Below, in pieces: positions 50,701 to 62,284 of a stretch of DNA of 64,000 bases. The notes beneath the pieces are model-generated. The model had not been told where the DNA came from and made no database searches. It saw nothing but the letters and a program-made list of their open reading frames with translations. The number at the start of each line of letters is the position of its first letter. Position 1 is the first letter of the stretch. Position numbers and translations under genes: made by a program. Source of the DNA: Anisakis pegreffii (lineage: Eukaryota; Nematoda; Chromadorea; Rhabditida; Anisakidae); contig JAPYMA010003040.1 of NCBI GenBank assembly GCA_035041965.1, forward strand, positions 183,286-247,285. The letters run 5' to 3'.

Positions 50701-51021
50701 TTCAATTAACGCTCGAAAGTAACTGAAATTCGGATCTTTGATTTAATCTAGATTCATGCTCATGTTCTAAAAGCAAATGCTACCGAAGTAATTTTTCGAT
50801 TGAGATTGAATATCACTTGATCGGATATTCTTTTGATTTGAACCTAGTGCAATACTAACGTTTTGCATATCCGTTTGAGTTCGTTCCGCTGGCTCAAACT
50901 TGCATAATTAAACCAACTGATTCTACTTACTATTAGAATAATGAGCGTGAATCGCAAGGCGTTCGAAAATGTTCGAATCGCACGACATTTATAATACATA
51001 AGGTAATTAAACTGATTAAGC
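47771..51021. other. Intergenic region upstream of the acid phosphatase
   Basis: The phosphatase ATG follows CTGCAG by three bases, so its leader is spliced or trans-spliced. Beyond that no gene is supported. Several minus-strand open frames at 49.3-49.9 and 50.5-50.7 kb are hydrophobic or low-complexity. A short motif at 50430-50468 recurs at 52160-52196. Confidence 0.35.
50430..50468 (+). repeat. Short dispersed repeat, copy 1
   Basis: GAATGAGCCGACAGA followed by GACTGTAAAC-like sequence; near-identical to 52160-52196 over about 35 bases in the same orientation. Origin unknown. Confidence 0.5.
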
Positions 51022-52041
51022 CAGTGGTTCTTACGCTCAGGTGCTCCATTACCCATTTTAATGATCTGGGACGCCGCCGTCCCCCCCTCCCCCCGCTCCT
51101 GATGCATAAACTTACAATTTCTACGTATAACGTCGGGAACAAAAGGAAAACCGGTCCGGAATTTCTTCAGTGGCGTGAAGGAAATTAATTTTCTGGAATG
51201 AAACAAGTATTTTCAGAAATTTATTAATCCACTGCAGAAACAATATGAACCTAAGCAATCAAAAACGAAAAGCAATGAAAAAAAACATTCTTTAGCTATA
51301 AAAGAAATGAAATTTAACAACTAGTTCAATTACTTATGAAGAAGGAAGATGCAATAAGCATTCGAGGAATTATCTTTGAGCTGAACGGAAAAGCAATCAT
51401 TACATCAAAGTGATGATTAATGAATAAGTAAAAATTCATCGGAGGGATGAAAATAAATTCGAACTATTGAGCGTTTTGAGATGTGACAGGTGCATTAAGT
51501 CTAAAATTCTCATTCTACTTTTCAAGCATTACAGTCATTAACATCATAAGAAATTTTATAGTTTATCACGAAAGAATTATTATTACATACCAGTTGAATA
51601 AACATCTGTAAGCGATACAGGAATTAACAATTGCGAAAATTGAAAAAAGAAATCAATAACATCAAATTCAGAAATACTCGATCGTCTTACACCAAAGCAA
51701 TGATCTTTTTCGTCGTACCAAAGAGCTCAATCAATTTTTATTGCTCATGAGAGGCGATGTCAGGCAATGCGATGTCAGCACTTACAAGATGTTTGTGACT
51801 TCTTCAAACTGATTTTTGTTCAGGGCTAAACGAACCAAAGTTACTCAGAAAATAGGAGAAAGAAGAGTGCTGCCATACATAATGGCATTTATATATCCAA
51901 GTGAAAAAAACACTATCACAATGGCGTTTTATCATTTCATATCAACTGTAAGAAATACGAATTTCCTGACCCTCTCTGTTACCCCAATGAGATGCCCAAA
52001 TTACCCAAAATGGGTAATTTCACCCCCTATGAGAACTACTG
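51022..52041. mobile_element. Non-autonomous hAT-like DNA transposon with 8-bp target duplication
   Basis: Begins CAGTGGTTCTTA and ends with the complement of CAGTAGTTCTCA, the classic hAT-type terminal motif; both ends then share an ATTACCCATTTT block about 25 bases in. Flanking 8-mers are GATTAAGC (51014-51021) and GATCAAGC (52042-52049), a one-mismatch target-site duplication of the length expected for hAT. No transposase-like frame occurs inside, so it is non-autonomous. A related degraded copy lies at 21282-21580. Confidence 0.7.
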
Positions 52042-52689
52042 GATCAAGCAGTTCTACAAGGTATAATATAAATAATCAAGGACTGGCACTGCCACAATGA
52101 TATATTATAAGTAAGGTATCAAGTTTAAGGCTTAAGTGAGAAGACATGGTGATGATCGCTCGGAATGAGCCGACAGACCGGACTGTAAACCGAACGACTG
52201 AAATCACTGATATGAAGGAAATAAGATATGAACTGATAACGGGTTGAGGGGCGGATGAATATCCCGGGAGATGAAAATCTGTCTGTCCTGAGAGAAAAAA
52301 GCGAGAGAGAAAAAAGTGAAGAAGATGTATACCATTTCGTAATCGAAATTCAGAAGCAATAAAAAATGCACTGAGAGACTGCTGCAATTTCCAACAATGC
52401 AATGAAAAATCATTTGTCTGTACTTTCTGCTACAAACGAATTATGCAATTTTGATTCGATTACTTTAGATGATGATTCGTTCAGTTGAATGTCAGTTCGC
52501 CAGAAAGAAGCGCGATTTTTATTTGATATATGTTCAGAAATGTGAATTTCTTACCTACTCAACGGGAATAAGTCCGGGCAATTCATATATCATTTTGTAG
52601 CGCAGATCCCGGAGAACAAAACGTAACTGATAGATTTGCCAGCGATCGACAAATATTCGAGAATTTCGATTTCGCGTTAACTCCAAAAA
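52042..52689. other. Short gap between hAT element and inverted array
   Basis: Contains the 3' target duplication of the hAT-like element and the short dispersed repeat at 52160; otherwise nothing recognised. Confidence 0.3.
52160..52196 (+). repeat. Short dispersed repeat, copy 2
   Basis: GAATGAGCCGACAGA followed by GACTGTAAACCGA; see copy 1 at 50430. The two copies lie on either side of, and outside, the hAT-like element. Confidence 0.5.
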
Positions 52690-54385
52690 TGCAATTGTTT
52701 CGAAAACTTTCAAAAATCTTTCTTACGAAAACATTCTCACTAATTCTTTCCACAACTTCTGATTCTTAATTGCATGGAATCCTTCTTTCCGCAACTAAAT
52801 TTCCATAGAATCTTACAATCAAAACTTTCTTACGAAAACTTTCTCCATGATTCTTTCCACAAATTCTGGTTCTCGAATTGCATGGAATCTTTCTTTCCGG
52901 AACTAAAATTTCCATGCAATCTTACAATGAAAACTCTGTTTCGAAAACATTCAAAAATCCTTCTTTCGAAAGTTCTGTTAATGATTCCTTCCACAATTTC
53001 TGATTTTCAAATTGCATGGAATCTTTCTTTCCGGAACTACAATTTCCACAAAATCTTACCATCAATTCTTTCTTTCGAAAACTTCCTCAATGGATCTTTC
53101 CAAAATTTCCTATTTTTAAATTGCATGGATTAGTTCACCGCGGAACGAAAATTTCCATAAAATTTTACTATCAAGACATTCTTTCGAAATTTTTTAAAAT
53201 TTTCCGTCCGAAAATTTTCCCAATAATTCTTTCCAGAATTTCTGATTTTCAAATTCCACAGAATTTGAAAATGTTTTTTCGAAACCAACTTTTTATAGTA
53301 AGATTTTATGGATATTTTAGTTCCGGAAAGAAAGATTCCATGCATTTCGAGAACCAGAATTTGTGGAAAGAATCATTGAGAAAGTTTTCGTAAGAAAGTT
53401 TTGATTGTAAGATTCTGTGGAAATTTAGTTCCGGAAAGAAGGATTCCATGCAATTAAGAATCAGAAGTTATGGAACGAATCATTGAGAAAGTTTTCGAAA
53501 GAAAGTTTAGATAGTAAGATTGTATGGAAATTTTAAATCCGGTAAGAAAGATTCCATGCAATTTTAAAATCGGAAATTCTAGAAGGAATCATTAACAGAA
53601 CTCTCGAAGGAAGTATTTTTGAATGTTTTCGAAACAGAGATTTCATTGTAAGATTGCATGGAAATTTTAATTCCGGAACAAAAGATTCCATGCAATTCGA
53701 GAACCAGAAGTTGTGGAAAGAATCATTGAGAAAGTTTTCGTAAGAAAGTTTTGATTGTAAGATTCTATGGAAATTTAGTCGCGGAAAGAAGGATTCCATG
53801 CAATTAAGAATCAGAAGTTGTGGAAAGAATTATTGAGAAAGTTTTCGAAAGAAAGATTTTTGAATGTTTTCGAAAGAAAGTTTTGATTGCATGATTTTAT
53901 GGAAATTTTAGTTCCGGGAAGAAGGATTCCATGTTATTTGAAAATCAGAAATTCTGGAACGATTCATTGAGAAATTTTTCGAAAGAAAGTTTAGATAGTA
54001 AGATTGTATGGAAATTTTAAATCCGGTAAGAAAGATTCCATGCAATTTTAAAATCGGAAATTCTGGAAGGAATCATTAACAGAACTCTCGAAGGAAGGAT
54101 TTTTAATGTTTTCGAAACAGAGTTTTCATTGTAAGATTCTATGGAAATCTTAGTTCCGGAAAGAAAGATTCCATGCAATTAAGAATCAGAAGTTGTGGAA
54201 AGAATTATTGAGAATGTTTTCGAAGGAAAGATTTTGGAAATTTTCGAAACAAACTTTTGATAGTAAGATTTTATGGAAATTTTTGTTACGGAAAGAAAGA
54301 TTCCATGCAATTTTAAAATTAGAAATTCTGGAAAGAATCATTGAGAATCATTGAAAGAACTATTGTTTTCGAATGTTTTCCGATG
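52690..54385. repeat. 1.7-kb inverted (head-to-head) repeat array
   Basis: Left arm (52690-53270) is a tandem array in which TTGCATGGAATC recurs at spacings of about 108 and 134 bases; units contain CTTTCTTTCCGGAACTA and TTTCGAAAAC. Right arm (53290-54385) holds the same units inverted (GATTCCATGCAA at about 53444, 53552, 53687, 53794, 53926, 54035, 54169, 54300). The axis is near 53275-53285. The right arm is about twice as long as the left. Frames on both strands starting MESFFP are by-products of the repeat, not genes. Spacings were read by eye. Confidence 0.85.
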
Positions 54386-54689
54386 AAAATTTTTCGGGAG
54401 AATTTGTTTCCATATATTTTGAATGTAACAATGTAACAGGTATACTAGGAGAATGTAAGAATGTAATATCATGGACAGATATCGTATTCCCGCTTCGGGA
54501 ATATTTAAATTCGGTTTCGCCAAACCAAATATTTCAAAATTCCCACCAGCTGAATGTGATGGTCTATTGAAGAATAATTTATCAATGCATAGAAACTAAT
54601 GATGATGGTGATGATCAAAACTTATTGGTGGTAATGACCGCGATAAAAAAGAATGCAGCGAGCGATTTTTTTTTTGCAATTTTGATAGG

Positions 54690-55385
54690 GAGAGCGGGAT
54701 CAGTTTCATATTCGATCAGCATCATATTCTCTTTTAAATGGATTACTTGGCATTCACCGATGAAATTTCTGTTCCGGTACTTTTTTCATCTAAATTGCTC
54801 GCCAAGGATTATTATTCGTTATGAAGGTTCATTTTAAGTTACAGTCTCGAAGGTTGGGGTAAAAGAAGCCAAATTGCACTTTCGTACGCGCGCGGGCCCG
54901 AATGTTCAAAGGTGAGAGAAGGAGAGGAAAACGCTTCGTAAAAGCGCACAAAACCAATGGAATGTAGCCGTGAAACCCAACAACGAGAAATCGTCGTAGC
55001 ATAACCTTCGCGTGATGTGATCAATTGAAGTGGAAAAAGTGTCGGAACAGAGATTTGATCGGTCAATGCCAAGTAGTCCATTGAAAAGAGAATTGAAATC
55101 TCTACCCGCACAGAAGGTTTCAGGAAAATTCAATATTCAGTTTTCGAAATTGTAACTTAAAAAGAACCTTCATGAGGAGAAATAATGCCTTTGCAAGCGA
55201 TTGAAATGGAAAAAGTGCTGGAACAGAAATTTGATCGGTCAATGCCAAGTGATCCATTGGAAAGAGAATTGAATTCTCTACAAGCACAGAAGGTTTCAGG
55301 AAAATTCATTGTTTAGTTTTCGAGATTGTAACTTAAAATGAACCCTCAGTAGCAAAAATAATGCCTTTGCAAGCAATTGAAACAC
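54690..55385. repeat. Mixed direct and inverted repeat of about 177-bp units
   Basis: Two direct copies (about 55018-55190 and 55195-55370) share AAAAAGTG..GGAACAGA, TTTGATCGGTCAATGCCAAG, GCACAGAAGGTTTCAGGAAA and TGTAACTTAAAA. A third copy is inverted at about 54690-54850 (CTTGGCATTCACCGATGAAA and TTTTAAGTTACA on the + strand). The units are separated by AATAATGCCTTTGCAAGC. No coding function evident. Confidence 0.7.
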
Positions 55386-57216
55386 TCGTCAAGCGGAACC
55401 GATTAGTACCTATCTTATCGCAAAAATCATCTCATTAAAAACTTCACAAAACCCTGACCATACATATCTATTATGATTTCGAAATCCGCATTGTCGAGAA
55501 ATTATGTGTTTCTGCTGGCTGCTGGGTGGAGTGACCTGAGATTTCAAAAGCTTCTACTAGAGAAGTGAATGAAATGACGTTCGGCTTGAGCATTACAGTT
55601 GGAAATAGGAGCATGCATGTAGCATTACAGTTGGATATAGGAGCATGCAGTTGCCACGGTCCTTGCGTGGTTATTCACGAATATCCTCACTCAGATAGTA
55701 GGAAAGAAGAGCATGCACGAACATTCAGAAGCGCTGACTGAATACTATTGAAGATTTCGATACGAAGCATGACTCACGGCTGCCGGAGGGAAATGTAGAG
55801 GGTTTTTCCGAAGTTGTATGCTCTCCACAGAAGAAAAAAATTGAACATAAGTCACAGACAGCAACCTTTTCTGTGCATATTACTAAATCTCAAACAGCGA
55901 CGCTCATTATAACCTACTGACCTCATCGTAGGATTTACGCTAACATGCATTACACGCCATACCACGAATGCCCTACTTGCTTTGCAATTCCTATCCTATG
56001 CTAAATGATTAAATGTCTTTCATAAACTCCGTCTCCTTCCGAAAGGATCTATCACCTTATTCGAGAATTCTTGTTCTTTTGTCATATCATCATGCTCTTC
56101 GAAAGAAGCTAATTCATTGCTCGACAACTGTCTCACTATGCTTATGTTATGTGTGCGATCTTCCCATAAGATGTTCCTCAATTCATGATTACTCATTTCA
56201 GTTACATTTTGCTGAATCACTAACACCGTTTTGCATTAGTAAACTTTCTGAATGCCTTCTCACCTCATTACTTCAAGAAGCCTTTGAATTTCAAGTTCTT
56301 ACTATTAGTCTCCAACTGCGATGTAAACAATTCTAGAACCTACACTGTACTTGAATCCACTCAAACCTATCGTCACAAAACTGCAACAGTTGCTGCCATA
56401 ACAATCCTAAACTCGACAGATCCTGACGACTCGTTGATCCTTTCAGGCGATTTCGGTGTAACGTGTGGTAACACGTGGAAAAACATTTAATACAGCTGTC
56501 GCGCCACGCACCATTCACATTTTCAAATTTATGCAAATCTCAGCAAAGTTATGAGCTTACGTCCAGGCAAGAGCTTCAAACTTGAGCCTGTCCTTATCAT
56601 GTGACGTCCAATTGCACCCGGATAATTTGTGCAGGGTGCTCTACGCATTTTGCGATTCTGTCTCAATCATGGATTGCCACTAAATCATGCCTAGCAATAC
56701 TTCCCCTCATTGTGCCTGGTGCGACAGCATAAAGAACACGGTAATGAACAACGACAGGATGAACAAAGTGATGAATGCACGAAAACACGAAATAATCATC
56801 ACAAGAAACAAGAAATAATCATGACAACGGGACAATCAAACAAGTTGTCATAAACAACAATTAACATCATCAAATTATTATTCCTCACCTTATCATCTGA
56901 GTGCTCAAATTATGAAATATGAGAAAATTTCACAATATAACCCCAAAAATGCTGTCTCAGAAACACCTTATTGAGGACACACATATCAACTCATTCCAAG
57001 CCTGAGAATACCTTATGTTAGCGGTCAAGAGAAAGTTCTAACCTCTATGCGCAGCCCAAACCGCAGTCATCCAGTTCAACCCTGGCCCGGGATATAAGCT
57101 CTCAGAAGTGGTCCACTATTACGAACAGAGGCGATGACTTTAAAATTTCATGATATTCAAACATTTCCTCGTTAACAAACTGGAAAACCCACAATGCTTC
57201 ACATCCCATTTAAATG
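55386..57216. other. Intergenic region before the satellite array
   Basis: A small tandem duplication (CATTACAGTTGGA-ATAGGAGC, period about 31) lies at 55591-55650. A minus-strand frame at 56020-56226 (NHELRNILWEDRTHN ... DPFGRRRSL) is hydrophilic and protein-like but isolated, opposite a longer frame of poor composition (56013-56336, +). Neither was recognised. Nothing else supported. Confidence 0.3.
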
Positions 57217-57333
57217 GATTTCTCAAACTTATCAAGTGCCTTACTAGCGCTAATAATGGACAATAGCTGCACTGGCATGGGAGATAAGGATGTCATCATA
57301 GAAGTGTATGAATGCCGTCATGACACTAGCTAA
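57214..57333 (+). CDS. Short open frame at the left edge of the satellite array
   Basis: Only the first repeat copy has an ATG here (ATGGATTTC; later copies read ACTGATTTC). It opens 39 codons ending at TAA: MDFSNLSSALLALIMDNSC, then GMGDKDVIIEVYEC and HDTS. The composition is protein-like. It may be a small protein, an exon (a possible donor at GCC/GTCATG near 57318 would join in phase to the second frame of the unit), or chance. No homology recognised. Confidence 0.2.
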   Translation: MDFSNLSSALLALIMDNSCTGMGDKDVIIEVYECRHDTS

Positions 57334-60300
57334 TAGATAAGCTTCGGCGAGTAACCACAAACACCTGAGAGATTTCTCCTCATAACACGTTTGATAACAT
57401 TGGAACTTTATTCCAGCTGTTATCAAACAGCACTACGAGGAAGACGAGTCACCATTCAGCAACTCGACTCTACAGGTGAGCGGTCCAGGCGAACTTTCCA
57501 GACCTACCGCTAACTTCATGAGGCGATTCATACCCTACGTTCGTGAAACTCAGTTTTATAGGGATATTTCTCTTCCTTTCATATGCCAGTGAAGCTATCT
57601 ATCTCTCATTATATCTCTCCTCTCATTTGAACTGATTTCTCAAACTTATCAAGTGCCTTACTAGCGCTAATAATGGACAATAGCTGCACTGGCATGGGAG
57701 ATAAGGATGTCATCATAGAAGTGTATGAATGCCGTCATGACACTAGCTAATAGATAAGCTTCGGCGAGTAACCACAAACACCTGAGAGATTTCTCCTCAT
57801 AACACGTTTGATAACATTGGAACTTTATTCCAGCTGTTATCAAACAGCACTACGAGGAAGACGAGTCACCATTCAGCAACTCGACTCTACAGGTGAGCGG
57901 TCCAGGCGAACTTTCCAGACCTACCGCTAACTTCATGAGGCGATTCATACCCTACGTTCGTGAAACTCAGTTTTATAGGGATATTTCTCTTCCTTTCATA
58001 TGCCAGTGAAGCTATCTATCTCTCATTATATCTCTCCTCTCATTTGAACTGATTTCTCAAACTTATCAAGTGCCTTACTAGCGCTAATAATGGACAATAG
58101 CTGCACTGGCATGGGAGATAAGGATGTCATCATAGAAGTGTATGAATGCCGTCATGACACTAGCTAATAGATAAGCTTCGGCGAGTAACCACAAACACCT
58201 GAGAGATTTCTCCTCATAACACGTTTGATAACATTGGAACTTTATTCCAGCTGTTATCAAACAGCACTACGAGGAAGACGAGTCACCATTCAGCAACTCG
58301 ACTCTACAGGTGAGCGGTCCAGGCGAACTTTCCAGACCTACCGCTAACTTCATGAGGCGATTCATACCCTACGTTCGTGAAACTCAGTTTTATAGGGATA
58401 TTTCTCTTCCTTTCATATGCCAGTGAAGCTATCTATCTCTCATTATATCTCTCCTCTCATTTGAACTGATTTCTCAAACTTATCAAGTGCCTTACTAGCG
58501 CTAATAATGGACAATAGCTGCACTGGCATGGGAGATAAGGATGTCATCATAGAAGTGTATGAATGCCGTCATGACACTAGCTAATAGATAAGCTTCGGCG
58601 AGTAACCACAAACACCTGAGAGATTTCTCCTCATAACACGTTTGATAACATTGGAACTTTATTCCAGCTGTTATCAAACAGCACTACGAGGAAGACGAGT
58701 CACCATTCAGCAACTCGACTCTACAGGTGAGCGGTCCAGGCGAACTTTCCAGACCTACCGCTAACTTCATGAGGCGATTCATACCCTACGTTCGTGAAAC
58801 TCAGTTTTATAGGGATATTTCTCTTCCTTTCATATGCCAGTGAAGCTATCTATCTCTCATTATATCTCTCCTCTCATTTGAACTGATTTCTCAAACTTAT
58901 CAAGTGCCTTACTAGCGCTAATAATGGACAATAGCTGCACTGGCATGGGAGATAAGGATGTCATCATAGAAGTGTATGAATGCCGTCATGACACTAGCTA
59001 ATAGATAAGCTTCGGCGAGTAACCACAAACACCTGAGAGATTTCTCCTCATAACACGTTTGATAACATTGGAACTTTATTCCAGCTGTTATCAAACAGCA
59101 CTACGAGGAAGACGAGTCACCATTCAGCAACTCGACTCTACAGGTGAGCGGTCCAGGCGAACTTTCCAGACCTACCGCTAACTTCATGAGGCGATTCATA
59201 CCCTACGTTCGTGAAACTCAGTTTTATAGGGATATTTCTCTTCCTTTCATATGCCAGTGAAGCTATCTATCTCTCATTATATCTCTCCTCTCATTTGAAC
59301 TGATTTCTCAAACTTATCAAGTGCCTTACTAGCGCTAATAATGGACAATAGCTGCACTGGCATGGGAGATAAGGATGTCATCATAGAAGTGTATGAATGC
59401 CGTCATGACACTAGCTAATAGATAAGCTTCGGCGAGTAACCACAAACACCTGAGAGATTTCTCCTCATAACACGTTTGATAACATTGGAACTTTATTCCA
59501 GCTGTTATCAAACAGCACTACGAGGAAGACGAGTCACCATTCAGCAACTCGACTCTACAGGTGAGCGGTCCAGGCGAACTTTCCAGACCTACCGCTAACT
59601 TCATGAGGCGATTCATACCCTACGTTCGTGAAACTCAGTTTTATAGGGATATTTCTCTTCCTTTCATATGCCAGTGAAGCTATCTATCTCTCATTATATC
59701 TCTCCTCTCATTTGAACTGATTTCTCAAACTTATCAAGTGCCTTACTAGCGCTAATAATGGACAATAGCTGCACTGGCATGGGAGATAAGGATGTCATCA
59801 TAGAAGTGTATGAATGCCGTCATGACACTAGCTAATAGATAAGCTTCGGCGAGTAACCACAAACACCTGAGAGATTTCTCCTCATAACACGTTTGATAAC
59901 ATTGGAACTTTATTCCAGCTGTTATCAAACAGCACTACGAGGAAGACGAGTCACCATTCAGCAACTCGACTCTACAGGTGAGCGGTCCAGGCGAACTTTC
60001 CAGACCTACCGCTAACTTCATGAGGCGATTCATACCCTACGTTCGTGAAACTCAGTTTTATAGGGATATTTCTCTTCCTTTCATATGCCAGTGAAGCTAT
60101 CTATCTCTCATTATATCTCTCCTCTCATTTGAACTGATTTCTCAAACTTATCAAGTGCCTTACTAGCGCTAATAATGGACAATAGCTGCACTGGCATGGG
60201 AGATAAGGATGTCATCATAGAAGTGTATGAATGCCGTCATGACACTAGCTAATAGATAAGCTTCGGCGAGTAACCACAAACACCTGAGAGATTTCTCCTC

Positions 60301-61736
60301 ATAACACGTTTGATAACATTGGAACTTTATTCCAGCTGTTATCAAACAGCACTACGAGGAAGACGAGTCACCATTCAGCAACTCGACTCTACAGGTGAGC
60401 GGTCCAGGCGAACTTTCCAGACCTACCGCTAACTTCATGAGGCGATTCATACCCTACGTTCGTGAAACTCAGTTTTATAGGGATATTTCTCTTCCTTTCA
60501 TATGCCAGTGAAGCTATCTATCTCTCATTATATCTCTCCTCTCATTTGAACTGATTTCTCAAACTTATCAAGTGCCTTACTAGCGCTAATAATGGACAAT
60601 AGCTGCACTGGCATGGGAGATAAGGATGTCATCATAGAAGTGTATGAATGCCGTCATGACACTAGCTAATAGATAAGCTTCGGCGAGTAACCACAAACAC
60701 CTGAGAGATTTCTCCTCATAACACGTTTGATAACATTGGAACTTTATTCCAGCTGTTATCAAACAGCACTACGAGGAAGACGAGTCACCATTCAGCAACT
60801 CGACTCTACAGGTGAGCGGTCCAGGCGAACTTTCCAGACCTACCGCTAACTTCATGAGGCGATTCATACCCTACGTTCGTGAAACTCAGTTTTATAGGGA
60901 TATTTCTCTTCCTTTCATATGCCAGTGAAGCTATCTATCTCTCATTATATCTCTCCTCTCATTTGAACTGATTTCTCAAACTTATCAAGTGCCTTACTAG
61001 CGCTAATAATGGACAATAGCTGCACTGGCATGGGAGATAAGGATGTCATCATAGAAGTGTATGAATGCCGTCATGACACTAGCTAATAGATAAGCTTCGG
61101 CGAGTAACCACAAACACCTGAGAGATTTCTCCTCATAACACGTTTGATAACATTGGAACTTTATTCCAGCTGTTATCAAACAGCACTACGAGGAAGACGA
61201 GTCACCATTCAGCAACTCGACTCTACAGGTGAGCGGTCCAGGCGAACTTTCCAGACCTACCGCTAACTTCATGAGGCGATTCATACCCTACGTTCGTGAA
61301 ACTCAGTTTTATAGGGATATTTCTCTTCCTTTCATATGCCAGTGAAGCTATCTATCTCTCATTATATCTCTCCTCTCATTTGAACTGATTTCTCAAACTT
61401 ATCAAGTGCCTTACTAGCGCTAATAATGGACAATAGCTGCACTGGCATGGGAGATAAGGATGTCATCATAGAAGTGTATGAATGCCGTCATGACACTAGC
61501 TAATAGATAAGCTTCGGCGAGTAACCACAAACACCTGAGAGATTTCTCCTCATAACACGTTTGATAACATTGGAACTTTATTCCAGCTGTTATCAAACAG
61601 CACTACGAGGAAGACGAGTCACCATTCAGCAACTCGACTCTACAGGTGAGCGGTCCAGGCGAACTTTCCAGACCTACCGCTAACTTCATGAGGCGATTCA
61701 TACCCTACGTTCATGAAACTCAGTTTTATAGGGATA
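57217..61736. repeat. Satellite-like array: about 10.8 copies of a 417-bp unit
   Basis: TTACTAGCGC recurs at 57241, 57658, 58075, 58492, 58909, 59326, 59743, 60160, 60577, 60994 and 61411, exactly 417 bases apart. I saw no difference between internal copies. Each unit has an 11-bp inverted repeat GTTTGATAACA/TGTTATCAAAC enclosing a GGAA/TTCC stem, a 64-codon stop-free frame (57398-57592 in copy 1) and a second 38-codon frame. The last copy diverges after about 61711 (GTG to ATG) and fully after 61736. The left boundary shows weak homology back to 57208. It is richer in GC than its flanks. Confidence 0.95.
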
Positions 61737-61943
61737 GTTTTCTTGTTTCATATGCCAGTGCAACTATTATCAACCCCAGTCACAACTCTTCTCGCAACAA
61801 ACTACATATTCTCTGATGTGACACCTCTACATATAAGGAGAGACCAATTTCGAGAGCTTTTTCTCAACCATGACATGACTAGGATACTGCGTCAGGTTGT
61901 CCATGGAGAGCTAAGTATTCCTGTTAATCGCATGCTAATATGA
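61713..61943 (+). CDS. Possible small secreted protein starting in the last satellite copy
   Basis: 76 codons from ATG 61713 to TGA. The N-terminus MKLSFIGIVFLFHMPVQLLS is a plausible signal peptide; the rest is an amphipathic, Arg/Asp-rich segment (HIRRDQFRELFLNHDMTR, then QVVHGELSIP). The start codon exists only because the last repeat copy reads TTCATGAAAC where the internal copies read TTCGTGAAAC, and the frame continues into unique DNA. An overlapping frame (61568-61816) is also open for 82 codons. Not recognised; expression unproven. Confidence 0.35.
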   Translation: MKLSFIGIVFLFHMPVQLLSTPVTTLLATNYIFSDVTPLHIRRDQFRELFLNHDMTRILRQVVHGELSIPVNRMLI

Positions 61944-62243
61944 CTCACAGTAATGTTGAACTAACACTTGACTAAGCAAAGTCGAAGCCCAAATGAATTT
62001 CGAGTCAAGTCGCTACACCAACTCAAGTCAACACGTGATGAATTTCAAGTCAAGTTATTTCAAAGTTTCATTCAGCTTATAATACAGTCTCAGTGAAGCT
62101 ATGTCAAGTCAAAGTTGTGACTATGTTTAATCAAATTAAGTTAAGCTGGAACAGCTACCTCAATACACATCAGCAATTGTGCTAGCCTCATATCTATGCT
62201 GGAGTCCAACACAGATTCACGTAATGGAGTTCACATTGGGGAT

Positions 62244-62257
62244 GGGGGGGGGGGGGG
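62244..62257. repeat. G14 homopolymer
   Basis: Fourteen consecutive G residues, which on the other strand form a C run. Length may be unreliable in sequencing. Confidence 0.9.
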
Positions 62258-62284
62258 TAATGGTTGGGTGCACAAACTGAAAAA

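Noticed and set aside
51816..52100. 94-codon frame within the hAT-like element as a transposase remnant
   Set aside because: It shows no transposase motif and runs across the element's right terminus into flanking DNA.
52774..53393. Overlapping open frames starting MESFFP on both strands
   Set aside because: They are translations of the 108/134-base inverted repeat; 108 is divisible by three, which keeps frames open, and the same peptide pattern appears on both strands.
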